A stretch of 64,000 nt of DNA from Citrobacter amalonaticus (GTDB lineage: Bacteria; Pseudomonadota; Gammaproteobacteria; Enterobacterales; Enterobacteriaceae): contig NZ_CP014015.2 of assembly GCF_001559075.2 (NCBI RefSeq), positions 1,984,001 to 2,048,000 of the forward strand, read 5' to 3'. A program made the position numbers and the translations under genes. Shown one piece after another: positions 43,217 to 52,369 of this stretch. Within the stretch, counting starts at the first letter, position 1. Every line of letters begins with the position of its first letter. A model generated the notes under the pieces. It was not told the DNA's origin and made no database searches. It worked only from the letters and a program-made list of their open reading frames with translations.

Positions 43217-44353
43217 ATGGATCTGTTGATTGTATTAACCTACGTAGCGCTGGCGTGGGCAGTATTCAAAATATTCCGCATTCCGGTGAATCAATGGACG
43301 CTGGCGACGGCGGCATTAGGCGGCGTATTTCTGGTCAGCGGCCTGATCCTGTTAATGAATTATAACCACCCGTATACCTTTACTGCGCAAAAAGCCGTTA
43401 TTTCTATTCCCATTACGCCGCAGGTTACCGGAATTGTCAGCGAGGTGACGGATAAAAATAACCAACTGATTAAAAAGGGGGAAGTGCTGTTTAAACTCGA
43501 CCCGGTTCGCTATCAGGCGCGCGTGGACAGGCTACAGGCCGATCTAGTGACCGCAACGCACAATATTCAGACGCTCAAGGCCCAGCTGGCCGAAGCGCAG
43601 GCCAATACGACGCGGGTCTCTGCGGAGCGTGATCGGTTGTACAAAGATTATCAGCGTTACCTGAAGGGCAGTCAGGCAAAGGTGAATCCCTTCTCAGAAA
43701 GCGATATTGATACGGCACGGCAAAACTATCTGGCGCAGGATGCGCTGGTGAAAGGGTCAGTGGCTGAGCAGGCGCAAATTCAAAGCCAGTTAGACAGCAT
43801 GGTTAACGGCGAGCAATCGCAAATTGTCAGCCTGCGGGCGCAACTGACAGAGGCCAAATATAATCTTGATCAGACCATTATTCGCGCCCCCAGCAACGGT
43901 TATGTCACCCAGGTACTGATCCGACCCGGTACCTACGCTGCTGCGCTGCCGCTGCGTCCGGTGATGGTCTTTATCCCGGAACAAAAACGACAGATTGTCG
44001 CCCAGTTCCGGCAGAACTCGCTGCTTCGCCTTGAACCTGGCGACGACGCGGAGGTGGTGTTCAACGCGCTGCCCGGACAGGTTTTTCACGGCAAGTTGAC
44101 CAGCATATTGCCCGTGGTGCCGGGCGGTTCGTATCAGGCTCAGGGGGCATTACAGTCTCTGACGGTGGTGCCCGGGACCGATGGCGTCCTGGCGACGATT
44201 GAACTGGACCCGAATGCCGATGTGGATGCGTTGCCTGACGGCATCTACGCGCAAGTGGCCGTTTATTCCGACCATTTCGCCCATGTTTCGGTTATGCGCA
44301 AGGTGTTACTGCGCATGACCAGTTGGATGCATTACCTTTATTTGGATCATTGA
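43217..44353 (+). CDS. yibH: YibH, HlyD/EmrA-type membrane fusion protein
   Basis: This 378-residue protein has two N-terminal hydrophobic segments (about residues 2-18 and 28-48). A split biotinyl-lipoyl hairpin domain follows (KAVISIPITPQVTGIVSEV and IRAPSNGYVTQVLIRPG), with a coiled coil between (residues about 95-215) and a C-terminal beta domain. This is the adaptor architecture of tripartite efflux systems, but no inner-membrane pump or outer-membrane channel gene is adjacent. It pairs with yibI, and the pair is duplicated as yiaWV near 52-53.5 kb. Confidence 0.93.
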   Translation: MDLLIVLTYVALAWAVFKIFRIPVNQWTLATAALGGVFLVSGLILLMNYNHPYTFTAQKAVISIPITPQVTGIVSEVTDKNNQLIKKGEVLFKLDPVRYQARVDRLQADLVTATHNIQTLKAQLAEAQANTTRVSAERDRLYKDYQRYLKGSQAKVNPFSESDIDTARQNYLAQDALVKGSVAEQAQIQSQLDSMVNGEQSQIVSLRAQLTEAKYNLDQTIIRAPSNGYVTQVLIRPGTYAAALPLRPVMVFIPEQKRQIVAQFRQNSLLRLEPGDDAEVVFNALPGQVFHGKLTSILPVVPGGSYQAQGALQSLTVVPGTDGVLATIELDPNADVDALPDGIYAQVAVYSDHFAHVSVMRKVLLRMTSWMHYLYLDH

Positions 44354-44425
44354 GAACGCCGTCACCTGCCTTTTCCCGCCGTGTGCGCCATACTCATTGT
44401 TTTGTGTTGGCGAAAAGGACTGATC

Positions 44426-45034
44426 ATGAAACTCATTGGTAGCTACACCAGCCCGTTTGTACGAAAGATTTCGATCCTGCTGCTGGAAAAAGGCATCACG
44501 TTCGAATTTGTTAATGAACTGCCCTACAACGCGGAAAACGGCGTGGCGCAGTACAATCCGTTAGGTAAAGTACCGGCGCTGGTGACTGACGATGGCGAGT
44601 ACTGGTTCGACTCGCCGATTATCGCCGAATACATTGAACTGCTGGATATTGCGCCAGCGATGCTACCGCGTGAATCGAAGGCCTCGCTGAAAGTCCGACA
44701 GCTTGAGGCGCTGGCCGATGGGATTATGGACGCCGGTCTGGTGTCAGTGCGCGAACAGGCGCGTCCCGCCGCGCAGCAATCGGAAACCGAACTGTTGCGC
44801 CAGCGCGAGAAAATCAACCGCAGTCTGGATGCGCTGGAAGGGTACCTGGTGGATGGGACGATTAAACCTGACACCGTCGATCTGGCGACCATCGCCATTG
44901 CCTGCGCGGTGGGCTATCTCAACTTCCGCCGCGTCTCACCGGGCTGGTGCGTGAGCCGACCTCACCTGGTCAAGCTGGTGGAGACATTGTTCCAGCGCGA
45001 GAGTTTTGCCCGCACTGAACCCCCAAAGGCTTGA
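44426..45034 (+). CDS. yibF: YibF, glutathione S-transferase-like protein
   Basis: This 202-residue protein has a thioredoxin-like N-terminal domain (SYTSPFVRKI at residues about 4-13, with the VPALV cis-proline motif and DSPIIAEYIE) and a helical C-terminal domain typical of GSTs. Length equals E. coli YibF. The ATG at 44426 follows AAAAGGAC; earlier in-frame codons are intergenic. The physiological substrate is unknown. It stands between yibH and selA on the same strand. Confidence 0.93.
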   Translation: MKLIGSYTSPFVRKISILLLEKGITFEFVNELPYNAENGVAQYNPLGKVPALVTDDGEYWFDSPIIAEYIELLDIAPAMLPRESKASLKVRQLEALADGIMDAGLVSVREQARPAAQQSETELLRQREKINRSLDALEGYLVDGTIKPDTVDLATIAIACAVGYLNFRRVSPGWCVSRPHLVKLVETLFQRESFARTEPPKA

Positions 45035-45089
45035 TTCATATTCTGTCCGTCCGGGCAATCTCACGTTACAATCCCCTCTATGTCGATAT

Positions 45090-45110
45090 CCCTCTCCGTT
45101 GTGGGGAGGG
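45090..45110 (+). repeat. Hairpin upstream of selA
   Basis: CCCTCTCC at 45090-45097 pairs with GGGGAGGG at 45103-45110 (one G-T pair) around a 5-base loop. It resembles half of the repeat at 40299-40362 and lies 22 bases before the selA start. It could act as an mRNA structure at the ribosome site, or simply be a degraded repeat. Confidence 0.6.
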
Positions 45111-45132
45111 TCACCAGCAGCCAGGCCTTTTC

Positions 45133-46524
45133 ATGACGACCGAAACCCGTTCGCTCTACAGTCAGCTTCCCGCCATTGATCGCTTATTGCGTGAAAGTGA
45201 ATTTCTTACCCTGCGTGAGACTCACGGGCATACCCGTGTCGTTGATCTGCTTCGTCAACTGCTTGATGAAGCAAGAGAGGTGATACGCGACACGCAGGCG
45301 TTGCCAGCGTGGTGTGAAGACTGGGCGCAGGAGGTGAACCTTCGGCTGGAAAAAGAGGCCCAGAGTGCGCTGCGTCCGGTTATTAACCTGACGGGCACGG
45401 TGTTGCATACGAATCTAGGGCGCGCCTTACAGGCCGAAGAGGCCGTCGCGGCTGTCGCGCAGGCCATGCGCTCGCCGGTGACGCTGGAGTATGATCTGGA
45501 CGGTGCGGGGCGTGGGCATCGCGACCGTGCGTTGGCGGAATTGCTGCGCCGTATCACCGGCGCGGAAGATGCCTGTATTGTGAATAACAACGCGGCGGCG
45601 GTGCTGCTGATGCTGGCCGCCACCGCTGCCGGTAAAGAGGTTGTGGTATCTCGTGGTGAACTGGTGGAGATTGGCGGCGCGTTTCGTATCCCGGATGTGA
45701 TGCGTCAGGCTGGGTGTACGCTACATGAAGTGGGAACCACTAACCGGACGCATGCCGATGACTATCGTCAGGCGGTGAATGAAAACACCGGCCTGCTGAT
45801 GAAGGTGCATACCAGTAATTACAGCATTGAAGGCTTTACCCACTCTGTTGATGAAACGGAACTGGTTCAGATTGGCCAGGCGCTGGATATCCCGGTGGTG
45901 GCCGATCTCGGCAGTGGTTCGCTGATTGATTTGAGCCAGTACGGCCTGCCGAAAGAGCCAATGCCGCAGCAGTTGATTGCTGCGGGCGTCAGCCTGGTGA
46001 GCTTCTCGGGCGACAAGCTGTTGGGCGGTCCGCAGGCTGGGATCATCGTCGGTAAGAAAGAGATGATTGCACAGTTGCAGCGTCATCCGCTTAAACGTGC
46101 GCTGCGGGCGGATAAAATGACCCTTGCCGCGCTGGAAGCGACATTGCGTCTGTATCTCCACCCGGAAGCGCTGGCTGAAAAACTGCCGACCCTACGCCTG
46201 TTGACCCGACGCAAAGAGGCGATTCAGTCTCAGGCGGAGCGGCTGCTGGCACCGCTGGCCGCGCACTATGGCGCGGAGTTTGCGGTGAGCGTACAGCCCT
46301 GCCTGTCGCAAATCGGCAGTGGCTCTTTGCCGGTTGATCGGCTCCCCAGCGCGGCATTAACCTTTACACCGCACGACGGCCGTGGAAGCCGTCTTGAAGC
46401 CCTGGCGACCCGCTGGCGTGAGCTGCCGGTTCCGGTTATCGGCCGGATTTACGAGGGCCGACTGTGGCTGGATTTACGCTGTCTTGAAGATGAGACCCGG
46501 TTTATGGAGATGTTGTTGAAATGA
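45133..46524 (+). CDS. selA: L-seryl-tRNA(Sec) selenium transferase
   Basis: This 463-residue PLP enzyme converts seryl-tRNA(Sec) to selenocysteinyl-tRNA(Sec) using selenophosphate. The PLP lysine is in SFSGDKLLGGPQAG near residue 295, and the fold-type-I segments NNNAAAVLLML and VADLGSGSL are intact. Length equals E. coli SelA. The start at 45133 gives MTTETRSLYSQLP; an upstream extension to 45031 runs through a palindrome and is rejected. Its stop overlaps the selB start (ATGA). Confidence 0.97.
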   Translation: MTTETRSLYSQLPAIDRLLRESEFLTLRETHGHTRVVDLLRQLLDEAREVIRDTQALPAWCEDWAQEVNLRLEKEAQSALRPVINLTGTVLHTNLGRALQAEEAVAAVAQAMRSPVTLEYDLDGAGRGHRDRALAELLRRITGAEDACIVNNNAAAVLLMLAATAAGKEVVVSRGELVEIGGAFRIPDVMRQAGCTLHEVGTTNRTHADDYRQAVNENTGLLMKVHTSNYSIEGFTHSVDETELVQIGQALDIPVVADLGSGSLIDLSQYGLPKEPMPQQLIAAGVSLVSFSGDKLLGGPQAGIIVGKKEMIAQLQRHPLKRALRADKMTLAALEATLRLYLHPEALAEKLPTLRLLTRRKEAIQSQAERLLAPLAAHYGAEFAVSVQPCLSQIGSGSLPVDRLPSAALTFTPHDGRGSRLEALATRWRELPVPVIGRIYEGRLWLDLRCLEDETRFMEMLLK

Positions 46525-48368
46525 TTATTGCGACCGCCGGACATGTCGACCACGGGAAAACGACGCTGCTACAGGCCATTACCGGCGTGAATGCCGATCG
46601 CCTGCCGGAAGAGAAAAAACGCGGCATGACCATCGACCTGGGCTATGCCTACTGGCCGCAGCCGGACGGGCGCGTGCTGGGCTTTATCGATGTTCCCGGT
46701 CACGAGAAGTTTCTCTCAAACATGCTGGCGGGCGTGGGCGGAATCGATCATGCGTTGCTGGTGGTGGCCTGCGACGATGGCGTAATGGCGCAAACGCGCG
46801 AACACCTGGCGATTCTGCAATTGACCGGGAATCCAACGCTGACGGTAGCGCTGACCAAAGCTGACCGTGTGGATGAGGCGCGGGTGCAGGAGGTTCAACA
46901 GCAGGTGGAGGATGTCCTGCGCGAGTATGGCTTTTCGCAGGCGACGCTATTTGTGACGGCCGCGAATGAAGGCCGCGGGATTGAGGTGTTACGCGAACAT
47001 TTGCAGCAACTGCCCGCCCGCGAACATGCCAGGAATCAGACGTTCCGACTGGCTATCGACCGTGCCTTTACCGTAAAAGGCGCCGGGCTGGTAGTGACCG
47101 GCACCGCGCTGAGCGGTGAAGTGAACGTTGGGGATACGCTGTGGCTGACCGGCGTGAACGCATCAGTGCGCGTGCGCGGACTTCACGCGCAAAACCAGGC
47201 GAGTGAGTATGCTCATGCCGGGCAGCGCATCGCGCTGAATATCGTCGGCGATGCTGAAAAAGAGCAGCTTAACCGGGGTGACTGGCTGCTTTCAGACGCC
47301 CCGCCTGAGCCGTTCACGCGGGTGATTGTCGCGCTGGAAAGCCATGTTCCGCTTACGCAGTGGCAGCCGCTACATATTCACCATGCGGCGAGTCATGTGA
47401 CCGGGCGGGTATCGCTGCTGGAAGATAACCTGGCGGAACTGGTGTTTGATACGCCCCTGCTGCTGGCCGATAACGACCGTCTGGTGCTGCGGGATATCTC
47501 CGCGCGCGCGACGCTTGCCGGGGCGCGGGTGGTTGCACTTAATCCGCCACGTCGCGGTAAACGTAAACCAGAGTATCTGCAATGGCTGGCGTCGCTGGCG
47601 GCGGCGAAAGATGACGGTGCCGCGCTGGCTGTGCACCTGCAACGCGGGGCGGTCAATCTGCCCGACTTTGCGTGGGCGCGCCAGTTAAATGGCGACGGTA
47701 TGCGTTCGCTCATTCACCAGCATGGATTTATTCAGGCAGGTTACAGCCTGCTGAATGCGGAAGTTGCCGCGCGCTGGCAGCGCAAAATTCTCGACACGCT
47801 GGCGACTTACCATGAACAGCATCGCGATGAGCCAGGTCCGGGACGCGAACGCCTGCGCCGTATGGCGCTGCCGATGGAAGATGAAGCGCTGGTGCTGTTG
47901 TTGATTGAACAAATGCGTGACAGCGGCGATATTCACAGCCACCATGGCTGGTTGCATCTGCCGGATCACAAGGCCGGATTTACTGACGAACAGCAGGCTA
48001 CCTGGCTTAAGGCCGCGCCGTTATTTGGTGACGAGCCCTGGTGGGTCCGCGATCTTGCTCGTGAAACCGCGACCGAGGAGCAGACCATGCGTCTGGTGTT
48101 GCGGCAGGCCGCGCAGCAAGGGATGATTACGGCGATCGTAAAAGATCGTTACTACCGTAACGATCGCATTGTGGCTTTCGCCAGCATGATCCGCGAACTG
48201 GATCAGGAAAAAGGCTCAACCTGCGCTGCGGATTTTCGCGATCGGTTAGGCGTAGGGCGAAAGCTGGCGATTCAGATTCTGGAATATTTTGACCGGATTG
48301 GTTTTACGCGTCGCCGTGGAAACGATCATTTGTTACGTGATGCGTTATTATTTCCGGCAAAGGAATAG
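46521..48368 (+). CDS. selB: selenocysteinyl-tRNA-specific elongation factor
   Basis: This 615-residue factor delivers Sec-tRNA to UGA codons marked by SECIS elements. The N-terminal GTPase has AGHVDHGKTT (G1, residues 6-15), DVPGHEKF (G3) and TKAD (G4), followed by EF-Tu-like barrels and four winged-helix repeats in the C-terminal third that bind SECIS RNA. It is coupled to selA by four bases and followed by a good terminator. Confidence 0.97.
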   Translation: MIIATAGHVDHGKTTLLQAITGVNADRLPEEKKRGMTIDLGYAYWPQPDGRVLGFIDVPGHEKFLSNMLAGVGGIDHALLVVACDDGVMAQTREHLAILQLTGNPTLTVALTKADRVDEARVQEVQQQVEDVLREYGFSQATLFVTAANEGRGIEVLREHLQQLPAREHARNQTFRLAIDRAFTVKGAGLVVTGTALSGEVNVGDTLWLTGVNASVRVRGLHAQNQASEYAHAGQRIALNIVGDAEKEQLNRGDWLLSDAPPEPFTRVIVALESHVPLTQWQPLHIHHAASHVTGRVSLLEDNLAELVFDTPLLLADNDRLVLRDISARATLAGARVVALNPPRRGKRKPEYLQWLASLAAAKDDGAALAVHLQRGAVNLPDFAWARQLNGDGMRSLIHQHGFIQAGYSLLNAEVAARWQRKILDTLATYHEQHRDEPGPGRERLRRMALPMEDEALVLLLIEQMRDSGDIHSHHGWLHLPDHKAGFTDEQQATWLKAAPLFGDEPWWVRDLARETATEEQTMRLVLRQAAQQGMITAIVKDRYYRNDRIVAFASMIRELDQEKGSTCAADFRDRLGVGRKLAIQILEYFDRIGFTRRRGNDHLLRDALLFPAKE

Positions 48369-48420
48369 TACAATTTATTTAAAATAAAAATGAATTGATA
48401 CAATAAATAGTTTGAAACGA

Positions 48421-48463
48421 AAAGAGCCCATTAATTTGTAGCCTAATGTGCTCTTTTATTTTT
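48421..48463 (+). terminator. Terminator after selB
   Basis: AAAAGAGC (48421-48428) pairs with GCTCTTTT (48451-48458). Inside it CATTA and TAATG pair, making a long two-part stem followed by ATTTTTT. It ends the selAB unit, about 50 bases after the selB stop. Confidence 0.85.
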
Positions 48464-48553
48464 TCATTAAATAAATGACCACTGCGATCATATTTTCTCC
48501 TGTGATTCGTTCGTATGCTGCAACCCCTTCTGAAACTATTAAGGATTGAGCAT

Positions 48554-49705
48554 ATGGCTGCTTCAACATTTTATATTCCCTCTGTGAATATAATAGGGGC
48601 TGATTCATTAAAAGATGCAATGAATGCTATGGCGGAATATGGCTTTCGTCGGACGTTAATTGTCACGGACAGTGTGCTGACGAAATTAGGCATGGCGGGT
48701 GATATTCAAAAAGCATTGCAGGAACAGGATATTTTCAGCGTTATATTTGATGGCACGCATCCTAATCCGACGACGATAAATGTCGCTGACGGCCTGAAAA
48801 TCCTGAAAGATAATGACTGTGACAGCGTTATTTCACTGGGCGGCGGTTCTCCACATGACTGTGCCAAAGGGATTGCGCTGGTGGCCGCGAATGGGGGAGA
48901 TATTCGCGATTATGAAGGCGTTGATCGCTCGGCAAAACCGCAGTTGCCGATGATTGCGATTAACACCACGGCAGGGACGGCGTCTGAAATGACGCGCTTC
49001 TGCATCATCACTGACGTCGATCGTCACATCAAAATGGCGATTGTGGATAAACACGTCACGCCGCTGCTTTCGGTGAATGACTCTTCACTGATGATCGGCA
49101 TGCCAAAATCGCTGACGGCGGCGACCGGCATGGATGCGCTGACCCATGCGATTGAAGCCTATGTCTCTGTGGCCGCCACGCCGATCACCGATGCCTGCGC
49201 GCTGAAAGCCGTAACCATGATTTCTGACAATCTGAGCATCGCCGTGGAATCAGGCGGCAATGTGCATGCGCGTGAAGCGATGGCTTATGCGCAGTTCCTG
49301 GCGGGGATGGCCTTCAATAACGCGTCATTAGGCTATGTCCACGCGATGGCGCACCAGTTAGGCGGTTTCTATGACCTGCCGCACGGCGTGTGTAATGCCG
49401 TCCTGCTGCCGCACGTTCAGGTGTTCAACAGCCAGGTGGTCGCAGCGCGTCTGCGTGACTGCGCGGCAGCAATGGGCGTGCATATCGCGGGGATGACCGA
49501 CGCCGAAGGTGCCGAAGCCTGTATCAATGCTATCCGCACCCTGGCGCGGCAGGTGAATATCCCGGCGGGCCTGCGCGATCTGGGCGTGAAAGAAGAAGAT
49601 ATTCCGGTGCTGGCGGCCAATGCATTGAAAGATGCCTGCGGTCTGACCAACCCAATCCAGGCCACGCACGACGAGATTATGGCAATCTATCGCGCGGCGA
49701 TGTAA
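48554..49705 (+). CDS. yiaY: YiaY, iron-dependent alcohol dehydrogenase
   Basis: This 383-residue protein has the length of E. coli YiaY. The group III alcohol dehydrogenase signatures are complete: GGGSPHDCAKG (NAD binding), NTTAGTASEMTRFCII, and the metal ligands in MAHQLGGFYDLPHGVCNAVLLPHV. The physiological alcohol is unknown; the fold suits small primary alcohols such as 1,2-diol derivatives. The start at 48554 gives MAASTFYIPS; the frame-open 48515 has no ribosome-site support. aldB follows after 252 bases. Confidence 0.93.
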   Translation: MAASTFYIPSVNIIGADSLKDAMNAMAEYGFRRTLIVTDSVLTKLGMAGDIQKALQEQDIFSVIFDGTHPNPTTINVADGLKILKDNDCDSVISLGGGSPHDCAKGIALVAANGGDIRDYEGVDRSAKPQLPMIAINTTAGTASEMTRFCIITDVDRHIKMAIVDKHVTPLLSVNDSSLMIGMPKSLTAATGMDALTHAIEAYVSVAATPITDACALKAVTMISDNLSIAVESGGNVHAREAMAYAQFLAGMAFNNASLGYVHAMAHQLGGFYDLPHGVCNAVLLPHVQVFNSQVVAARLRDCAAAMGVHIAGMTDAEGAEACINAIRTLARQVNIPAGLRDLGVKEEDIPVLAANALKDACGLTNPIQATHDEIMAIYRAAM

Positions 49706-49957
49706 TTCGTTTACCTGACACTCTGGCTTGCCGATCGGACGGGATTTGCAGGCCAGATAATATCCTCCGATAAGCTGATCACGTCACCCCACCGCCACGG
49801 CGTAATCGACAACAAACCACACATCAACACCGAGATGTTTCACTCCTTGAAATAGCCATACAGATAACGTGACCGTAGTCGTAAAGCTGTTACACCCTGG
49901 CGAGAAAATCGCCAGCGCAGACTACCCTTGTTATACCCCTGGAACAAGGAGACGATC
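49706..49957 (+). other. yiaY-aldB intergenic region
   Basis: This stretch of about 250 bases holds no gene. E. coli aldB has RpoS-, CRP- and Fis-controlled transcription; no clear CRP palindrome is seen here. GTTATACCCC at about 49931 is a possible -10 region (TATACC) some 27 bases before the aldB start. Confidence 0.4.
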
Positions 49958-51490
49958 ATGACTAATAATCCCCCCCGTATTCAGCCCGGCGAGTATGGTT
50001 TTCCCCTGAAGTTAAAGGCCCGTTACGATAACTTTATCGGTGGCGACTGGGTTGCCCCGAGTGACGGCGAGTATTACCAGAACCTGACGCCCGTCACCGG
50101 GCAACTGTTATGCGAAGTGGCTTCTTCCGGTAAAAGGGACATTGACCTGGCGCTCGACGCGGCCCACAAGGTGAAAGATCAGTGGGCACATACTTCTGTT
50201 CAGGATCGGGCAGCGATTCTGTTCAAGATTGCCGACCGTATGGAACAGAACCTCGAACTGCTGGCGACGGCAGAAACCTGGGATAACGGTAAGCCGATCC
50301 GTGAAACCAGCGCGGCGGATGTCCCGTTGGCAATCGACCATTTCCGCTATTTCGCCTCCTGTATTCGCGCCCAGGAGGGCGGGATCAGTGAAGTGGATAG
50401 CGACACCGTGGCTTATCACTTCCACGAACCGCTCGGCGTGGTCGGACAAATTATCCCGTGGAACTTCCCTTTATTGATGGCGAGCTGGAAAATGGCGCCC
50501 GCGCTGGCGGCAGGAAACTGCGTAGTGCTTAAACCTGCGCGCCTGACGCCGCTGTCCGTTTTACTGCTGATGGAAGTGATTGGCGATCTCCTCCCGCCTG
50601 GCGTGGTGAACGTAGTGAACGGCGCGGGTGGTGAGATTGGCGAGTATCTGGCAACCTCGAAGCGCATTGCCAAAGTGGCATTCACCGGCTCGACGGAAGT
50701 CGGGCAGCAGATCATGCAATACGCCACGCAGAATATCATCCCGGTCACTCTGGAGCTGGGCGGGAAATCACCGAACATTTTCTTCGCCGACGTGATGGAC
50801 GAAGAGGATGCCTTTTTCGATAAGGCGCTGGAAGGTTTTGCGCTCTTTGCCTTTAACCAGGGCGAGGTGTGTACTTGTCCGAGTCGCGCGCTGGTGCAGG
50901 AATCCATCTACGAACGCTTTATGGAGCGCGCCATTCGCCGGGTAGAAAGTATCCGCAGCGGGAACCCGCTGGACAGCGTGACACAAATGGGGGCGCAGGT
51001 CTCTCATGGGCAGATGGAAACTATCCTGAATTACATTGATATCGGTAAGAAAGAAGGGGCGGATGTCCTGACCGGCGGACGGCGTAAGCAGCTTGAAGGT
51101 GAACTGAAAGACGGCTATTACCTCGAGCCGACCATCCTGTTTGGTAAGAATAATATGCGCGTGTTCCAGGAGGAGATCTTTGGCCCGGTACTGGCGGTGA
51201 CTACGTTCAAAACAATGGACGAGGCGCTGGAGCTAGCCAACGACACCCAGTACGGTCTCGGAGCGGGCGTCTGGAGTCGTAACGGTAACCTGGCGTATAA
51301 AATGGGACGCGGTATTCAGGCAGGACGCGTGTGGACCAACTGCTACCATGCTTACCCGGCTCATGCGGCCTTTGGCGGCTACAAGCAGTCGGGGATCGGC
51401 CGAGAAACTCACAAGATGATGCTGGAGCACTATCAGCAGACAAAATGTTTACTGGTGAGCTACTCCGATAAACCGCTGGGACTCTTTTAA
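49958..51490 (+). CDS. aldB: aldehyde dehydrogenase B
   Basis: This 510-residue NADP-type aldehyde dehydrogenase oxidises acetaldehyde and other short aldehydes. The catalytic Glu lies in LELGGKSPN and the nucleophilic Cys in FNQGEVCTCPSR; the cofactor motif GFTGSTEVG-type (AFTGSTEVGQQ) precedes them. Length is two residues short of E. coli AldB. The ATG at 49958 gives MTNNPPRIQPGEYGFP, with AAGGAGA in front; the ten-codon extension to 49928 is unlikely. Confidence 0.96.
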   Translation: MTNNPPRIQPGEYGFPLKLKARYDNFIGGDWVAPSDGEYYQNLTPVTGQLLCEVASSGKRDIDLALDAAHKVKDQWAHTSVQDRAAILFKIADRMEQNLELLATAETWDNGKPIRETSAADVPLAIDHFRYFASCIRAQEGGISEVDSDTVAYHFHEPLGVVGQIIPWNFPLLMASWKMAPALAAGNCVVLKPARLTPLSVLLLMEVIGDLLPPGVVNVVNGAGGEIGEYLATSKRIAKVAFTGSTEVGQQIMQYATQNIIPVTLELGGKSPNIFFADVMDEEDAFFDKALEGFALFAFNQGEVCTCPSRALVQESIYERFMERAIRRVESIRSGNPLDSVTQMGAQVSHGQMETILNYIDIGKKEGADVLTGGRRKQLEGELKDGYYLEPTILFGKNNMRVFQEEIFGPVLAVTTFKTMDEALELANDTQYGLGAGVWSRNGNLAYKMGRGIQAGRVWTNCYHAYPAHAAFGGYKQSGIGRETHKMMLEHYQQTKCLLVSYSDKPLGLF

Positions 51491-51498
51491 CTGACCGC

Positions 51499-51534
51499 GT
51501 TATGCCCGATGGCGCTTTGCTTATCGGGCATAAC
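51499..51534. repeat. Perfect REP-like palindrome after aldB
   Basis: GTTATGCCCGAT at 51499-51510 and ATCGGGCATAAC at 51523-51534 form a perfect 12-bp stem with loop GGCGCTTTGCTT. The core is of REP type. It separates the converging genes aldB and the membrane-protein gene at 51537, and probably terminates both. Confidence 0.82.
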
Positions 51535-51536
51535 GA

Positions 51537-51851
51537 TTAATCCATCACCTTAACCTGTAACGGACGGAAACGGCTGTAGACCCACAGTCCCAGGCAAGCA
51601 ATCGACCCGATGAAAACGGTGAACAGTACGGTGATAAACACACCGCTGAACAGTGCGGCAGGAATCGCCAGTACACCATGCACGGGTTGATCGTTCCATT
51701 TCACCAGGTCGAAGCCGAAGAGACTCAAAACGCCACAAATAAAACTGAAAGATATCATTGGGATACCAAGGCCAATAAGTAATAAACGGTAAATAGTGGC
51801 CGCTTTGATGCGCTTAAGGCTGACGGTGGATGAGGTTTCCGCGTTGTTCAT
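51537..51851 (-). CDS. small inner-membrane protein of unknown function (two predicted helices)
   Basis: This 104-residue protein has a short polar N-terminus and two hydrophobic segments (residues about 21-45 with LLLIGLGIPMISFSFICGVLS, and about 62-92 with IPAALFSGVFITVLFTVFIGSI). A short basic tail follows (YSRFRPLQVKVMD). The loop between contains FDLVKWND. I do not recognise the family. The start has a plausible AAGGGAAC ribosome site on the minus strand. It is divergent from yiaW and may share its AT-rich promoter region. Confidence 0.75.
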   Translation of the reverse strand: MNNAETSSTVSLKRIKAATIYRLLLIGLGIPMISFSFICGVLSLFGFDLVKWNDQPVHGVLAIPAALFSGVFITVLFTVFIGSIACLGLWVYSRFRPLQVKVMD

Positions 51852-52040
51852 TTTTGTTCCCTTGTATTGATGTTAAAACATAATAAACTGCGACGTGCAT
51901 AAAAAACAACATACTAAAAAACGTACTGTATATAAAAAAACATATGTCGATATATAAATATGAGAATTGCAGGACATCTGGTCATTCCACTATCATTCTT
52001 AAACTCTTTTTTCTTTTTGATTTTATTCTCTGGGGGGAAT
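51852..52040. promoter_or_regulatory. AT-rich region upstream of yiaW
   Basis: Very AT-rich DNA with repeated ATATAT/ACATA runs separates the divergent membrane-protein gene and yiaW. The frame of yiaW extends to 51960, but the ATG at 52041 behind GGGGGGAAT is the true start, so most of this stretch is leader and promoter. Confidence 0.5.
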
Positions 52041-52367
52041 ATGTTTCTCGATTATTTTGCGCTTGGAGTGCTGGTTTTTGTATTCCTCGTCATTTTCTAC
52101 GGGATTATTATTTTACATGATATTCCCTATTTAATTGCGAAAAAACGCAATCATCCTCATGCCGATGCTATTCATGTCGCGGGGTGGGTGAGTTTGTTTA
52201 CATTACATGTTATCTGGCCTTTCTTGTGGATTTGGGCCACGCTCTATCGTCCGGAACGCGGGTGGGGAATGCAAAATCCAGAACCTGGCGTTATACAACT
52301 CCAGGAGCGCATTGCCGGGCTGGAAAAACAACTGGCTGACCTGAAATCCTCCTCTGGTGAGTATTAA
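52041..52367 (+). CDS. yiaW: YiaW, DUF3302 inner-membrane protein
   Basis: This 108-residue protein is the paralogue of YibI. It shows the same two membrane helices and identical segments such as DIPYLIAKKRNHPHADAIH and FTLHVIWPFLWIWATLY; only the coiled tail differs. The start at 52041 has a very strong ribosome site. It is two bases upstream of yiaV, repeating the yibI-yibH layout. Confidence 0.92.
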   Translation: MFLDYFALGVLVFVFLVIFYGIIILHDIPYLIAKKRNHPHADAIHVAGWVSLFTLHVIWPFLWIWATLYRPERGWGMQNPEPGVIQLQERIAGLEKQLADLKSSSGEY

Positions 52368-52369
52368 TT

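Noticed and set aside
45031..45132. Longer selA start at 45031
   Set aside because: It would add 34 residues encoded by a palindrome; the ATG at 45133 gives exactly the E. coli SelA length and N-terminus.
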